Source of the DNA: Chondrus crispus
Taxonomy: Eukaryota > Rhodophyta > Florideophyceae > Gigartinales > Gigartinaceae
Assembly (NCBI RefSeq): GCF_000350225.1
Contig: NW_005179097.1
Location: 98,078-162,077 of the forward strand
Reading direction: 5' to 3'
DNA length: 64,000 bases
Translations under genes and position numbers: made by a program
The notes under the pieces: model-generated
The model's input: only the letters and a program-made list of their open reading frames with translations
What the model was told of the DNA's origin: nothing
The model's database searches: none
Shown here: one piece after another, positions 18,501 through 30,187 of the stretch
How the letters are laid out: each line of letters starts with the position of its first letter
Position numbering within the stretch: the stretch's first letter is position 1

Positions 18501-21500
18501 GTATCAGAGCTGATCAAAGAGCTTGAGAATGAAAAGGAGAACCCAAAAAGCAAAACAAAAAGAAAAAAGGGCAACTTGAGTGCGTTGCAATCTGCCATTG
18601 GAGATCGAAACGTGCCACTAGGGCGCCTACGAAAAGCAAAAGATTTCCATGCATCTATTGCGTGGGTGAGGACTGAACTCCATGTGGTCAGTGAAGTACG
18701 CACACAAGGAGAGTGGAAGAAAATGTTCAAGGCCAGCTTTCCGGTAGACTACAACCCTCCGTCCGTGCACATTGACATGCACTCAGACCACGGCAGAGTT
18801 GCTCCTGATACAGTGGAGATGAGGCTAAAAGCCGCTGTCTCGAGAAACGGAAACACTCCCCATATAGAAGCGACAGCAATTTGGCAACCCGGAGTTGGAA
18901 AGACGTGCGTACTACGAGCAATTACACATGACAAATAGATTCTTGGGCGCTTTCCGGACGAAGTACACTTTTCAACTCTTGGGAGGGACGCGAGGGAATT
19001 GGAGCTGAAACAACGAATTCGATGAAGGTATCTGGGGGATGTGATGAAGGGGAAAAGTTATCCAATGAGGCCGATCTAGACGTGGTTCTAGTAGGGGTAC
19101 AAGGCTGGTTTGCTGATCGTGTGTGCCTGTTCATCTTCGATGATGTATGGGCCCGCAACAATAACGGAAACAGCTTCTTCTACATCTGTCTTTCCTGGCC
19201 AGCACTGCTGAGAGCAATGGTGTGCGAATGAGTAGGCTGCTGTACTCTACGCGAGACCCGAACCCTGGGTACCTCGGCGAACAAATTGGGCGAACAAATC
19301 AAGTTCATTCCAAGAGAACAGAGAGGGGAGGATGCAAGTAATATAATCATTCATACGAGCGGTGCAATGGCCTCTGAGGTAGAGCGCCCAACGTCAAGAG
19401 ATGCTTTCGGCAAGAATCTTGCAATGTTGCAGGAGTAAGTATTAAACGAGGGCGAGGGAAACGTGTTGGGAACCTACCAGAGTTATGGACAGCATACATG
19501 ATGGAGATCGAAGACAGCGGAGAGCAAAGAGAGCGAATAAATAGGTAGATAGGAAGCAAAGGATGACTACGAATCGCTCTGCGCGGTGCTTCGTTCGTCT
19601 TTGCAAGTTCTAGGCTCTGGTGGGCACGAAGGACGTTTATCGTTTCAGGAATTGTACGGCGGGTTGTGTGTTATGAAGAAACAGGATGTGATCCCTGTAG
19701 CGGCGTTGAGGGACCTGTGGGAAACGGGTGAGGTTCATTCTGCCGAAGAATACGCCAAAAAGATGAACAGCGTGGGGTTATGCAGTCAATATGCAGTACG
19801 ATGTGAAGACGAAGAGTGTATGGGTACGTCTTCATGATCACGCAGGATTTCGCAGTGCATGAAGCAGAGCCGATGGAAGGTTCTGCTTGGGATCAACACC
19901 GGTGTCGGAAGCTTGTAGATAGCTACCGGAAAGGGAGGGACTTAGTAGAGACAGTGGTTGAGGATCAAGGGTTCCAGGACGGAGAAGAATTTTTTCGAGA
20001 ATAGTTATCGTGTGCTTCTGAAGGCCAAGCTCGTGAAGGACCCAGGTTCTTTGCTTGTCGGTGCTCGGAGGGTGATTAAGGTTTTGTTAAGAAGAGCTGT
20101 ATCGCAGTTGGAGGAAGCTGTGAAAGGTCTGAGTGAGGTTGTACGTGAGGAAGGGGGATTATGTGGGAATGAGTGGTTGTCCGGAAGAGCGTTAGTGATG
20201 AAGGCTGCGCGGCTGAATATATCGTCTTGCGACGACGGCTTTGCCGGAATCTGTTTTCAGCTTTACAATCGGACGATGCACACACGAGAATTGAAAAACG
20301 TGGAGAGGTTTTGTCGGAATTCAAGAGGTTTGCTCCGCGACCTTGGCTGCTCCCACTCCAGCCATGTCTTGCTACCGCCGATGGAAGCCTGACAGAGATG
20401 TTCAAGATTGCAGATTCAATAATTCAACTCGTCGCATTCGATTCAGACGGTGCAGTTGTAGGATAGGCATATGGTGAGCATGAAGGGGCAGAGTTGGAAA
20501 TATTCACATTTAGTAGACAGGGGACAGATATCATAAGCATTCCTGCAATCATTTCAGCACGGAGAAGAAATAAATTCTCGGCAAAGAAGCAGCGGTGACA
20601 GAAGTTTGCAGGACGATTCAAGTACCGGAGGAAGCAAGACAAGGAGCACCACCCGAAGCACTAGAGGAAGGACGGCTGCCAAGTCATCGAGGCACTTGGA
20701 TTGGAACAGCATGAGAAAGAATCGACAAAACAGTGGCCGTGTGCTTTTGCTTGCATCGAGCTGCAGATGTTGTCAGTCGCACTGAGAGTACTGCACACGG
20801 TTCTGAATCACAGTTATATCGCATAAATGAAATTCCGGGGTCTGAAAGGCAGAAGTCAACATCAGAAACGGTAAGCGAAGTCGTGTTTGACGGTAGGCAA
20901 GCAACTGCTGCTTTTGTTTCTAACGACAGAAGCTGTGCGTGCATTGGATACGAGGACGGCGATGTGATTGTTTGGTCAGTCATGAAGAAGAAGGTAAGTC
21001 AAAGTTTTGAAGGTCTTTCGTCTGAGATAAGCGATGTGTTTATGAGTGTTGATGGCAAGTGGGCTGTATCAGGGCCTTATGACGGAACTGTGCGAGTGTG
21101 GGACGCCAACACGGGAAGTCAATTAGGGGAAACGATGATCGGACACACAAATTACGTAAGGAGCGTGGCGATGTGTGAGAATGGGAAACGAGTTGCGTAG
21201 AGGTCAAATGACAAAGCGGTTCGAGTGTGGGACGATGAGACGGGGGGTCAATGACAGGACTGACAGATAGTTCGATCACGTTTGATGCGGAGAATGGCAG
21301 GGAAATACATATTCAAGAAACCAAGACCACGTTATCGCCCCTGGATACGTTCAACTTTCGTGAGGCAGCTGGTAAGATATTGCACAAACAGGGCGACGGG
21401 ACTGAGGTTACACTGGCGCACTTTAACGATAATATGAGTGGCCTCGTGGTGAATACCGAGAGTGGGTCTGTAGTTGCTGGGACGTGGAACGGCCCCCTTG

Positions 21501-21538
21501 CCTTCATGAAGGTTGTGAATTCGGAAGGAAGCAGCTAA
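18501..21538 (+). pseudogene. Decayed NB-ARC/WD40 (APAF1-like STAND) gene
   Basis: Pieces in changing plus-strand frames follow the order of a STAND ATPase. 18501-18938: a charged N-terminal region, then a P-loop (GVGKTCVLRA) and, after an in-frame TAG at 18939-18941, RFPDEVHFSTLGRDARELEL. 19022-19231: a Walker B-like CLFIFDDVWARN. 19586-20004: a winged-helix-like region ending in WDQHRCRKLVDSYR. 19958-20392: a helical section. 20733-21200: WD40 repeats (GDVIVWS, DGTVRVWDANTG). A TAG at 21198-21200 precedes NDKAVRVWDDETGG, and a last piece runs 21251-21538. At least five stops or frame changes are needed to follow it, so it is a pseudogene. NB-ARC/WD40 proteins act as ligand sensors in immunity or cell death in animals and fungi; its use in red algae is not known to me. 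Confidence 0.72.
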
Positions 21539-21821
21539 GGACAATATCCTCTGTGCGTCTGTGAAATTAAGTCGCCGTGAAGCTGTAGTAAAACTTCGGA
21601 ATGAATGCTTAAGCGGCTGCGTTTGTCCGATGTGTTCGATTTCGGTGGTGAATAGAAGTCATTACGGCAGTAGTGACACGGGAGTCGCAATCAACAATAC
21701 GCTACTTTGGTTCCTTTGAGCCATATTCATGTCTGTGACGATATCAGCACAGATTGTTAGGTCCGAACCTTTTTCGCAGTGACTCGCTCTCGTTTCAAAA
21801 GGGTCGACTCTTTTTATCACC
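21539..21821. other. Intergenic, no gene seen
   Basis: About 280 bp between the NB-ARC/WD40 remnant and the left LTR of Gypsy element B. Nothing recognised. Confidence 0.4.
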
Positions 21822-22064
21822 TGTACCGACCTGCGTCGCGCTGCGGCTCTTCGTCGATCGCATCCGGTCGACGTGCCTCGCGGGCAAGGGCGCTGTGGTC
21901 TACTCGAGGCGACCGGATGCGTGAAGGCCCGAGGTGTAGTGCGGGGGAGATCGTGTCAGGCACATCGGTGGCGCGGCCAAGGCCCCAGTGCTGTGCGACG
22001 GAGAGCGGCCCCTACCAGCCTTTCGTTTGAAGAACGAAGCGAAATGCCACTACCGCGCGCGACA
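21822..22064 (+). repeat. 5' LTR of Gypsy element B
   Basis: TG...CA-bounded repeat matching 27239-27487. Shared strings include CGTCGATCGCATCCGGTCGA, TCTACTCGAGGCGACCGGAT and GTGTCAGGCACATCGGTGGC. Confidence 0.85.
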
Positions 22065-22286
22065 GTTACCCTTGCGATAATAAAGGCAACCCCCGAGAGA
22101 TCCCCGTAGGCGGGGATCATCGGTTCGGGGAGCATCGCCAACGGAGCCGCCCTTCAGAAAGACCCTCGTCCTCGCTTCCTCCCTGCGCGCGCGCCTCCCT
22201 CGCCCGCCGACGTCGTCCAACCTCGCTCGCGAGGAACTTCGAACCCGCCGGTTGCCACAGTAATTACTCGCGCGATTAGGACCGCG

Positions 22287-23269
22287 GTGAGAAATTCCTT
22301 GCTTGAGCTGTCAACTCGGAAGAGGCCGAGGGATATGGACCGCAATCAATCTGATTCTGGGCCGTCTGGTAGCGTGAAGCAGACAATCGTGGAGTCCGTT
22401 GAGGCACCCCGCCTCACAGACATATCTACATCGGACTTCGTTTTGTTTGCTCAGAGAAGAGAGGTCTACGAACGCCGGGTTGAAGAGAAAAAAGCTGACT
22501 GTACAGTTAAGATGCCCATGACCTCCTACCGCAACTGCATTTCGAAGGCCATCCTTGAGCTTTTCGTAGTCGCTGGATAGGTGCCAGCATCGGATACCGA
22601 TGACATCACAGAAGAGGACCTGAAAGACTGCGTCGAGAAGCACTCCTAGGTCCTCCTCTCCCACTACGATCTTGCGTTTCTGAAACGCGAGCTACGCCAC
22701 GTTTTCATGGAGAGGCGTGGCACAGCATGCACTCTGGAACGACAATTCTGGAGGCTGTGCTTAAAGTACACCTCTACGCTCCAGAGGTGCAGTTATGACG
22801 AGTTTGTAAGCAAGCAACCGAGGCTTGCCGTGCAGCACATAATGACACGGATCTCTCATCCTCAGCTCAGAGCTGGCATGAAGCTTACACTACGCCTAAA
22901 GAAGGAAGAAGGATTCGGTAGAGATTTCCGCGCATTTGTGCAGGAGCTGGGTAAGGAAGCCAAGGCACTCGATCGCCATGACGTGACCACTAGATACCAG
23001 TTCTGTAGTAAGGATGAGGACACCGACTCTGGCAATGAGGGCATTCGAACTGCGCGCAGCAAGTGACGCGTGCCCCGAGTGTTCTGCGTTTGCGTTTTGG
23101 CCGCCCACATGAAATTGCACGGAAGTACATGCGGGAGGCAGATCCAATGCGATCAAACTTCTCAGCGAATAAACGAAAACGCGAATTCCCGGATTGCCTC
23201 AATCCAACCTGCAGCGGCAAGCACTTTGTGAATGATTGCCCTACCTCCTCACAGAAGGAGACAAGGTGA
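22287..23269 (+). CDS. Gag-like region of Gypsy element B
   Basis: Charged, helical Gag-like sequence with a CCHC-type zinc knuckle near its end (CLNPTCSGKHFVNDC, about 23200-23245). Such knuckles bind the RNA genome during particle assembly. The region is decayed. Confidence 0.7.
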
Positions 23270-23639
23270 TACAACGAGCAGCTCCACGACGCCAACCGGG
23301 CACGAAACCAAGACCTGTGATATAACTACCTTCGTACCGACCACTCGGAAACGAGGGGGGTTAGAGGTAAGAGAGCGCGCGCCGCTGGGTAACCCACGCG
23401 CGAACGCAAACCGTACGGATGGACTCGAAAAGAGGGAAGGCTCACGCGGCCGGTGACGCGCAGCCGGTCGATGGTGTTAGATCCGGACGGCCGGTCACGG
23501 GTTAGAAGCCTGAGACTCAAAGGGAATCCGGAACGGGATAGCAATTGGCCGTAAAGGGAAGGAAGGCGAGTCTGCCTCCCGTTTACCAGAACGGGGCAGG
23601 TGACCCCGGTCTTAACCCCTAAGTGGGACGCCAGGACAC

Positions 23640-25600
23640 TTGTCCCGCTACAGTAGCTGTTACTTACTGTATACCAGCTACTGTACTAAATTGCCTAATT
23701 TGTGCCATTTACTACTAATTACTTATCGTTCGGATCCTTCACGTGTAGCCGGCAACCACATGACGCACGCTTACCTGGGATGCCATCTACTCGCCGCTCT
23801 TGGCATGGACAATCGCGTCCTCATGGCCGCCGCACGTGACAAACTTGGCTCCGTGGTTGACGTGCCGTCCCTTTTCAGCCCCCAAGGTCTCGAAAATGAC
23901 CCTTGCGCAGGGAACTCTTCCTCAATTCATAGAATAATGGCACAAAGAAGGCTCGAGTCCAGCTCAACGTTCCACAGCCAGGGTGGGGATGAGGCAGATG
24001 GGTTGGATGATGCTGACGTGTACATCGACCTAGGGGACGACCCAGCCGAAGATCGAGATGCCGCACTTGCTGGTATGATAGATAAAGCGCGCAAGAACGA
24101 CATGACAGAGGAAGGTGTACGCCGCCCCTCTACCCTTTTTGAACGTCACAAGGCGATTTTCGAATTCGGCTGGGCAAGTCCCGACCAGCCGAGGTCCCCC
24201 AATGGTAACCCGGCTCGAACCAGGCCGGCGGGCAGTATAGTTCAAGCATCTGCGATACTTTCCAGATCAACGCGCTTTCCTGGAGAATACGTCGACAAGC
24301 TTCGCAACCTTGCTTTTGTTGTCGACATGCCAATGGCAGAATGGCAGTCTGCTCCACTACTAGTCCCCAAGCTGAATTCTAAGGCAGGAATGCGTCTTGC
24401 CGTTGATCTCCGTCCGTTCAACGCAGTAACGACAAAAGAAGCGTGGCTGATGCCTCACCTCGAGGCTCAAGTCAACGACTTTGCGATAAGCAAGTGCTTC
24501 GCCTGCCTGGACTTTCATTCAAGCTACTGGCAGTTTCCATTGCACCCCAACTCGTACAGTGCTTGTGGAATCGTCACACCACGCGGAGTCGTCGCTTCGA
24601 AGCGCGTCCTACCGAGACTTGCGAACGCAACAGTCCACTTCTAACGCTCCATTGAGCCCCTGTTCGCTGATATTCGCGCCAATATGAAAGCATGGCTTGA
24701 TGACTTAACCTCTATGCTGCGACGGAGACCGAACTGCTCGACTGTCTCGAGAAATGTTTTTCTATATGCCAAGACAAGAGCTTATATTTCTCAGCTCGAA
24801 AGTGCGTTCTTTTCGCGCGGGAGATCAAATGGTGTGGCCGCCTCGTGTCCGGCGATGGGTCCAAGATTGACCCCTCCAATATGCCTGGATTGAAAGACAC
24901 GCACCGTCCTGTGACCGCTGACGAACTATCGCAGTTTCTGAATTGCTGCAAATGGATGGCATTGCGCATCCCGCAACTTGTGCAGAGGGCATCTGCCCTC
25001 ACTTCTCTTCTGGAGAAGGCCTACGTCGCTTTTGGAAGACTTAACACGCGGTCAATTCGACGCCTTCAACTAGGCCCTCTCGATTGGGGCCTAACCCACA
25101 CACGCGCCTTCGAGGATCTGCCGAGAACCCCGCACTCGGCCGTTACGTTGGCCTAACCCGATCCCAACAAAATGCTGTGCGTCTTCACGGACGCGTCTGG
25201 GCGGTTTTGGGGTGGGGCGGTCACCCAGACCACGGAGGAGCAGCTAAAACTGCCGGTTGGAGAACAGCAGCACGACCCTATCGCTTTTCTAGGTTCGGCT
25301 TTCAAGAAATCACAAAAGGACTGGACGACTTTCGAAAAGGAGGGGTATGCTATTTTTCAAATTTCATGAAAATGGACTATATGCTGCAAGCCCAAAAGCA
25401 GATGCACATCTACACGGATCACCGAAATCTACTCTTCGTGCTTGCTCCGCTCGCTTTGAAACCTGCCCTAGGTCGCCACATCGTATCTAAAGTGCAACGG
25501 TGGCCACTCTACCTATCTCGCTTCCCTTACGTTATCGAGCACGTGTGTGGCACGGACAATGTCTTCGCAGACGTTATGACAAGATGTACAAGGGGCTACC
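23640..25600 (+). CDS. Protease/reverse transcriptase/RNase H region of Gypsy element B
   Basis: The frame at 23640-24644 leads into reverse transcriptase (APLLVPKLNSKAGMRLAVDL, then DFHSSYWQFPLHP, the first catalytic box). RNase H follows at about 25170-25590 (VFTDASGRFWGGAV; IYTDHRNLLFVL; DNVFADVMTRC). The order is typical of Gypsy Pol. The region is broken. Confidence 0.8.
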
Positions 25601-25609
25601 GCCGAGATG

Positions 25610-26804
25610 GAACTCAAATGCGTACTGTAGCGAGCATGCTCCTCCAGGACGCACGACAGGTCATTCCTTCCCCCGAAGATTTCGACTGGCCAACGTCTTC
25701 ATCAATTCGCAGTGCGCAGGACCGCGCGCGCTCCCGCCCCCCACACCTATTGACAGACACAAGCGACAATTATGGAAGCACCACGGCGGCATATGGGTCC
25801 CGGAGAATGCATTTGAGGTCCAACTCCAGCTCCTAGCTACTGCTCACTCGGGTACGGTTGGACATCGGGGGGTTGATGCCACGGCGAGAATTTTATGCGA
25901 GGCGTTCTGGTGGACATTTTTGGATCGGGACACTGCAGCGCTAGTGCGGGGTTGTCTACACTGTGTTGTTACGCGCGGTGGGAAAACCGTACCACGTCCC
26001 CTTGGTACGGCATTACATGGGTCACGCCCAAACGAGATTCTGCATCTAGATTACTTGTACATGGAAAAGGGTACAGATCGAAAACGTTACATCCTAATTA
26101 TCCGGGACGACCTATCATCGTACACTTGGATCTGGCCTACCGATAGCTGCAGTGCCGATAATGCAGCTGAGGCACTCGGTACGTCGATAGGCTGCTTTGG
26201 TTCTATGGACTACTTGGTCACAGACCAGGGTTCTCACTTCAAAAATGAGCTTCTAAAGTCTCTAGTCGAGGAGGCTCGGTCCCACCACCATTTCGTTACT
26301 GCGTACTGCCCCTGGGCAAACGGGTCCGTTGAACGGATGTGTCGCGAGGTGCTTCGCGCGTGTAGAGCCGGCCTCAGTGATTGGAATCTCAGCTCTAGGG
26401 ATTGTCCAGGAATCACGGAATGCATGCAAGGCGTGCTGAATCACGCCCCGTTGACCAGGCTGGGATTGCGGGATGCGAATGGCAAGGGGGTGTACGGGAC
26501 TCCGCTTGAAGTTTTCACAGGACACAGACCAGTCCGTCCCCTGCTTCGCGCAATGCCAATATCAGAATATCCAACGGCAATTGCGCGTGATGAGTTGAAC
26601 ATCCAAACACTAATTGGCATTGCACCCCTACAACACGCCGCGGATTCCATGCACCGCAAAGTGTTGGAGTTAGCATCTGCCTCCCGCAAGCGCCGCGTCG
26701 TCGCGCACAACGAAAAGACGGGTATTGTGCGCCCTTCTTTTGTGATTGGCGACTATGTGCAAGTTCGTCAGACGCGTCCCGGCGGCCATAAGCTACAGTT
26801 CTAA
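25610..26804 (+). CDS. Integrase of Gypsy element B
   Basis: HHCC zinc module (HSGTVGHRG...CLHC) and a DDE core (LHLDYLYMEKG; YLVTDQGSHF; CPWANGSVERMCREVL). The part after it (PSFVIGDYVQVRQT) matches the small beta-barrel DNA-binding domain of integrases. Confidence 0.88.
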
Positions 26805-26822
26805 TGGCGGGGACCCCGTCGA

Positions 26823-27200
26823 GTGACGAAATCGCTGTCAAAATGGACCTACGAAATTGAGAACTTGCTTCACGGAAAGCGGGAAGTAGTTCATGCCCGA
26901 AGAATGTTACCATATCGACCAGGCTTGCAAGGAACCCCGGCCTCGCAGAAGCTCATCGAGGCTTCCACTAGCCTGGACCGTGACTATCAGGTCGCCAGTT
27001 CTCTCGCAGGGATAAGGGAAGATAAGGGGGAAATTTTAGTGAAGGTTCAATGCGAAGGTTTGCCTAACGACGTGGATCACACGTGGGAGCCGCTGTCCAA
27101 CCTGACTGAGGACCTGCCGGGCATGCTTGAGTACTTCTTTCGCACAACCAGCGACAAAAGCCTCAAGCGACGAGCGCTCGCGCCGGCCTCTTTTCAGTAG
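26823..27200 (+). CDS. Chromodomain-like C-terminus of Gypsy element B
   Basis: A frame with ILVKVQCEGLPNDVDHTWEP resembles a chromodomain (V-x-W...TWEP), placed where chromoviruses have it. It ends just before the right LTR. Confidence 0.65.
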   Translation: MTKSLSKWTYEIENLLHGKREVVHARRMLPYRPGLQGTPASQKLIEASTSLDRDYQVASSLAGIREDKGEILVKVQCEGLPNDVDHTWEPLSNLTEDLPGMLEYFFRTTSDKSLKRRALAPASFQ

Positions 27201-27238
27201 AACTTCTTTGCGTAGGTACTTTAGAACTTCTGGGCCGC

Positions 27239-27487
27239 TGTACCGATCTGCGTCGCAATGCGGCCCTTCGTCGATCGCATCCGGTCGACATGCCTCGCGG
27301 GCAAAGGCGCTCTGGTCTACTCGAGGCGACCGGATGCTTGAAGTCCCGAGGTGTGGTGCGGGGGAGGACTCCGTCGTGTCAGGCACATCGGTGGCCCGGC
27401 CAAGGGCCCAGTGCTGTGTGACGGAGAGCTGCCCCTGCCAGCCTTTCGTTTCAAGAGCAAAGCGAAATGCCACTACCGCGCGCGACA
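27239..27487 (+). repeat. 3' LTR of Gypsy element B
   Basis: About 249 bp, TG...CA ends, matching the left LTR with one 6-bp longer segment in the middle. A short LTR-like repeat of another family begins within about 25 bp of its end. Confidence 0.85.
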
Positions 27488-27509
27488 GTTATCGTCCAGC
27501 AGTTCTCTT

Positions 27510-27733
27510 TGCAAGTCTCTACCACATCGATCCCGGGCCGGGCTATTTGTCTGTGCCCCCCCTACCAGGGATCTGAGCTACTACGAGTCCCAAGCTCGTT
27601 TAAACGGAGAAGGGCGAGTCGGACACTCCGTAGCGCCGTGCCGTCGGCAGTTCTTCTTTTTGTTGCTGTTGTTGCTTTTGCTGGACCATCGGACCGCGGT
27701 CTCTGCCTGACAGGCGCATTGCACTACACTGTT
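27510..27733 (+). repeat. Short LTR-like repeat C, copy 1
   Basis: Starts near AAGTCTCTACCACATCGATC and ends GCATTGCACTACAC. It matches copies at 29978-30187 (+) and 31304-31545 (-). Shared landmarks are GATCCCGG, GGGATCTGAGCTAC (or GGGATCCGAGCTAC), TTTAAACGGAGAAGGG, GTCGGCAGTT and CCATCGG. Length and the TGCACTACA ending suggest an LTR family. Confidence 0.7.
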
Positions 27734-29030
27734 CATTGCAGCGGCAAAGCAATGGCAGGTTGAACACTTCGACATAACATCTGCATACCTTCACGAAAAC
27801 ACCCCCCCAAAGAACAGTATGCATCAAACAATACCCGAAATCTGATGGCACCTTAAAACATCAGTGCAAAGCAGGAAGACTGATAAACACATATATGGCA
27901 CACCACCAGCATCCAAAAAAATTCGATAGACTAGTTGCACACCTCAAAAACACAAATATCAACAAGCCGATGCATACCCCAGCATATTCCACAGACACAG
28001 CGCACAGGGCAAAATCATCACAGCCGTCAGTATAGACGACTTCCTACTCATAGCCACAAATAAGACACTGATCGACGAACTATTCAAGGAACTGCAACAA
28101 CAATACAGGATCAAACGACTAGGATTCCTTCCACAGTACCTCAACTGGTGATCATGAGAGACCACGCCAAAAACGTACACGTCTCATAAGCGGCAGCGAT
28201 ACACACGATTATAAGCACGGCAGGGCTGCAAGACTGCAACCCGAGAAAATTCCCACTGCCATACAAAGATCCCTGTGATGAATCCATGAAAGAAAAGAAT
28301 TGCCACTGCAAGAAGCAAGCGAATTTTAACAAACGATAGGAGATCTCAGATGCATTGCTGACAGCACCAGAGGAGACATCCACACAGCAGTAAGCAAATT
28401 GGCACCGTCATGCCCAAACCAACCGCTGTACACTAACACAACCTTAAACGGCTTCTTTGACACCTCAAGGACACGCGAACACATGGCATACCGTACACCC
28501 ACGCCAAACACCAGACAGACACAAACTTTTCACGTATAGTGACTCAGATTACGCAAATGACCCAATCGCAAATCGAGAACAGGCATAGTACACACACTGT
28601 ACAAGGCCCCAATAAGCTGGATATCATCATGACAGTCCAAAGTAGCAACATTAACATGCGAAGCGGAATATCTTGCAACACACGAGCTACATGGCAGACG
28701 CAATGGATAAGAAGCCTGCTCGACGACATCAAAAAACCGGAACGAAGCCAACTCCCTGAATTGTCTACAACCAAGCAGCAATCAGTGTAGCCAAAAATAG
28801 TGCACCGACAAAGCGCAGGAAATTCATAGACATCAAGCACCACCACATCCAAGACTACATCTTGATGTGGAAGGGAAACATAACGGTCAAACACATTCCC
28901 ACCGCAGACAATGCCGCGGACCTATTCACCAAAATAACAGGACCTCAACGACACAACCACCTCACCAAACTACGACAACTAACACCCCCACAAAGTCCAC
29001 CGGTGAGCCCCGAGACTGTCTGACCGCCCA
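27734..29030 (+). mobile_element. Copia-type fragment (RT to RNase H end)
   Basis: Begins inside reverse transcriptase (WQVEHFDITSAYLHE), passes the catalytic region (ITAVSIDDFLLIATN) and ends in the RNase H tail (HIPTADNAADLFTKITGP) typical of Ty1/Copia Pol. The 5' half of the element is missing. It starts directly at the end of repeat C copy 1. It is unusually A/C-rich against its neighbours, consistent with a separate origin. It is a broken fossil. Confidence 0.8.
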
Positions 29031-29155
29031 CAACCCATTCACCAATGCACTTTATGGGTGTCCGACAGCACAAGACAGCCAGCCATTATAAATAATATAT
29101 AGAATAACACGACGACGACTAGAGGCCAGGAGGTCATCCGACCCCGTGGTCTCAC

Positions 29156-29548
29156 ATGATCCAGGAAATCAGAACACGAGCGGGTTTTGAAAACATCGAG
29201 CAGTTCGTAGAGCCGTATGCTGTTGGTGTGCAGTGGGGCCAATCCTCTAGAGCGGCTAAAGTCATACTCAGAAGATTGGGGATGGTGATAGGGTTTTCGC
29301 CAAGTCTTCCTGACGCAGATGCGTCTTCACCTGGACTATCATACAGTGCTTTCGAAGAAGCGCTAGATCCCGATTCGGGGTTGTCTTTTAGTGTTCGGGT
29401 TTTCCTCGCTTCTTTAATGCAACTGCAGTGTGGTGAAAAGGATGATCTTCTTCAGCACAGGAGTCTGAAATTTTTAAACACTTTCTGTAATATCGGCGAA
29501 ATGCGCACAGCTGTGATGCTCCTTTTGGGAACCTTTCTAAAAGGGTGA
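29156..29548 (+). CDS. Unidentified 130-residue frame
   Basis: ATG start, uninterrupted, with balanced composition (VQWGQSSRAAKVILRRLGMV; FSVRVFLASLMQLQCGEKDD). I recognise no domain. Lying among mobile-element remnants, it may be a gene fragment carried or left by one. It could be chance. Confidence 0.3.
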   Translation: MIQEIRTRAGFENIEQFVEPYAVGVQWGQSSRAAKVILRRLGMVIGFSPSLPDADASSPGLSYSAFEEALDPDSGLSFSVRVFLASLMQLQCGEKDDLLQHRSLKFLNTFCNIGEMRTAVMLLLGTFLKG

Positions 29549-29977
29549 GGTACTACGGTGTCGAGCAAGACTATCGCTCTAATTTAGAATGTCTATTTGT
29601 CACTGCTTTGCTTGCAATTATGCCCTGTCCGGGTGTAGTTTTTTCCTTGCTTCCGCAGCCTTAAACGCCTTACTAAGCACTCGTGTTCTGATGGACCGCA
29701 CTCGGGGATCCATCAACAATAAAATGCCGCGATAGTAAAACAGCGTTGGTTCCCATCGGGGTTTGGTTCCGACCGATCCTTTGTTGGTTCTTTTGCCATC
29801 GGGCAGCACGAACGTGTTGCGCAGCCACTGTTGCTTTCGTCCGTCGCAGCTTGTTGCTATATCTCCCACAAAGAAACTTTTTTGTCAGCATAAGGTATAG
29901 AAGGCGCTCCAAGAGCATTGGACATACCACACAGCGGATCCGGTCTACATAGAAACCCCTACTTGTCGAGTAGTTGA
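29549..29977. other. No gene recognised
   Basis: About 430 bp between the unidentified frame and repeat C copy 2. The minus-strand frames here are Arg/Lys-rich without a domain. Confidence 0.4.
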
Positions 29978-30187
29978 CTTTCAAAAGACTCTACCACACC
30001 TTGATCCCGGACGGGGCTTTTCCTTTTGCTCCCCCTCATTTGGGATCCGAGCTACGGCGGGCCGCAAGCCTGCTTAAAGGGAAACGGAGCTACAAAAATC
30101 TGTAGCGCTGTGCCGTCGGCTATTTTTGGTGGCTTGTGTTGTGCCATCGGAACTAGGCCCCCGCCTGCAAGGCATATTGCACTACAG
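29978..30187 (+). repeat. Short LTR-like repeat C, copy 2
   Basis: The most diverged of the three copies: ACTCTACCACACCTTGATCC at the start, GGGATCCGAGCTACGGCGGG in the middle, GCATATTGCACTACA at the end. Confidence 0.6.

Larger units (their letters stand above)
21822..27487 (+). mobile_element. Gypsy element B (chromovirus type), both LTRs present
   Basis: A Ty3/Gypsy element of about 5.7 kb. Direct repeats of about 245 bp (21822-22064 and 27239-27487) begin TGTACCGA and end GCGCGCGACA. By eye they differ at about 19 positions plus one small indel, roughly 92% identity, so the insertion is old but not ancient. Inside, in order: Gag with a zinc knuckle, a protease/reverse transcriptase/RNase H region, integrase, and a chromodomain-like end. 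It is broken at several places. No matching 5-bp target duplication was found next to the LTRs, perhaps because the flanks were rearranged. Confidence 0.88.
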
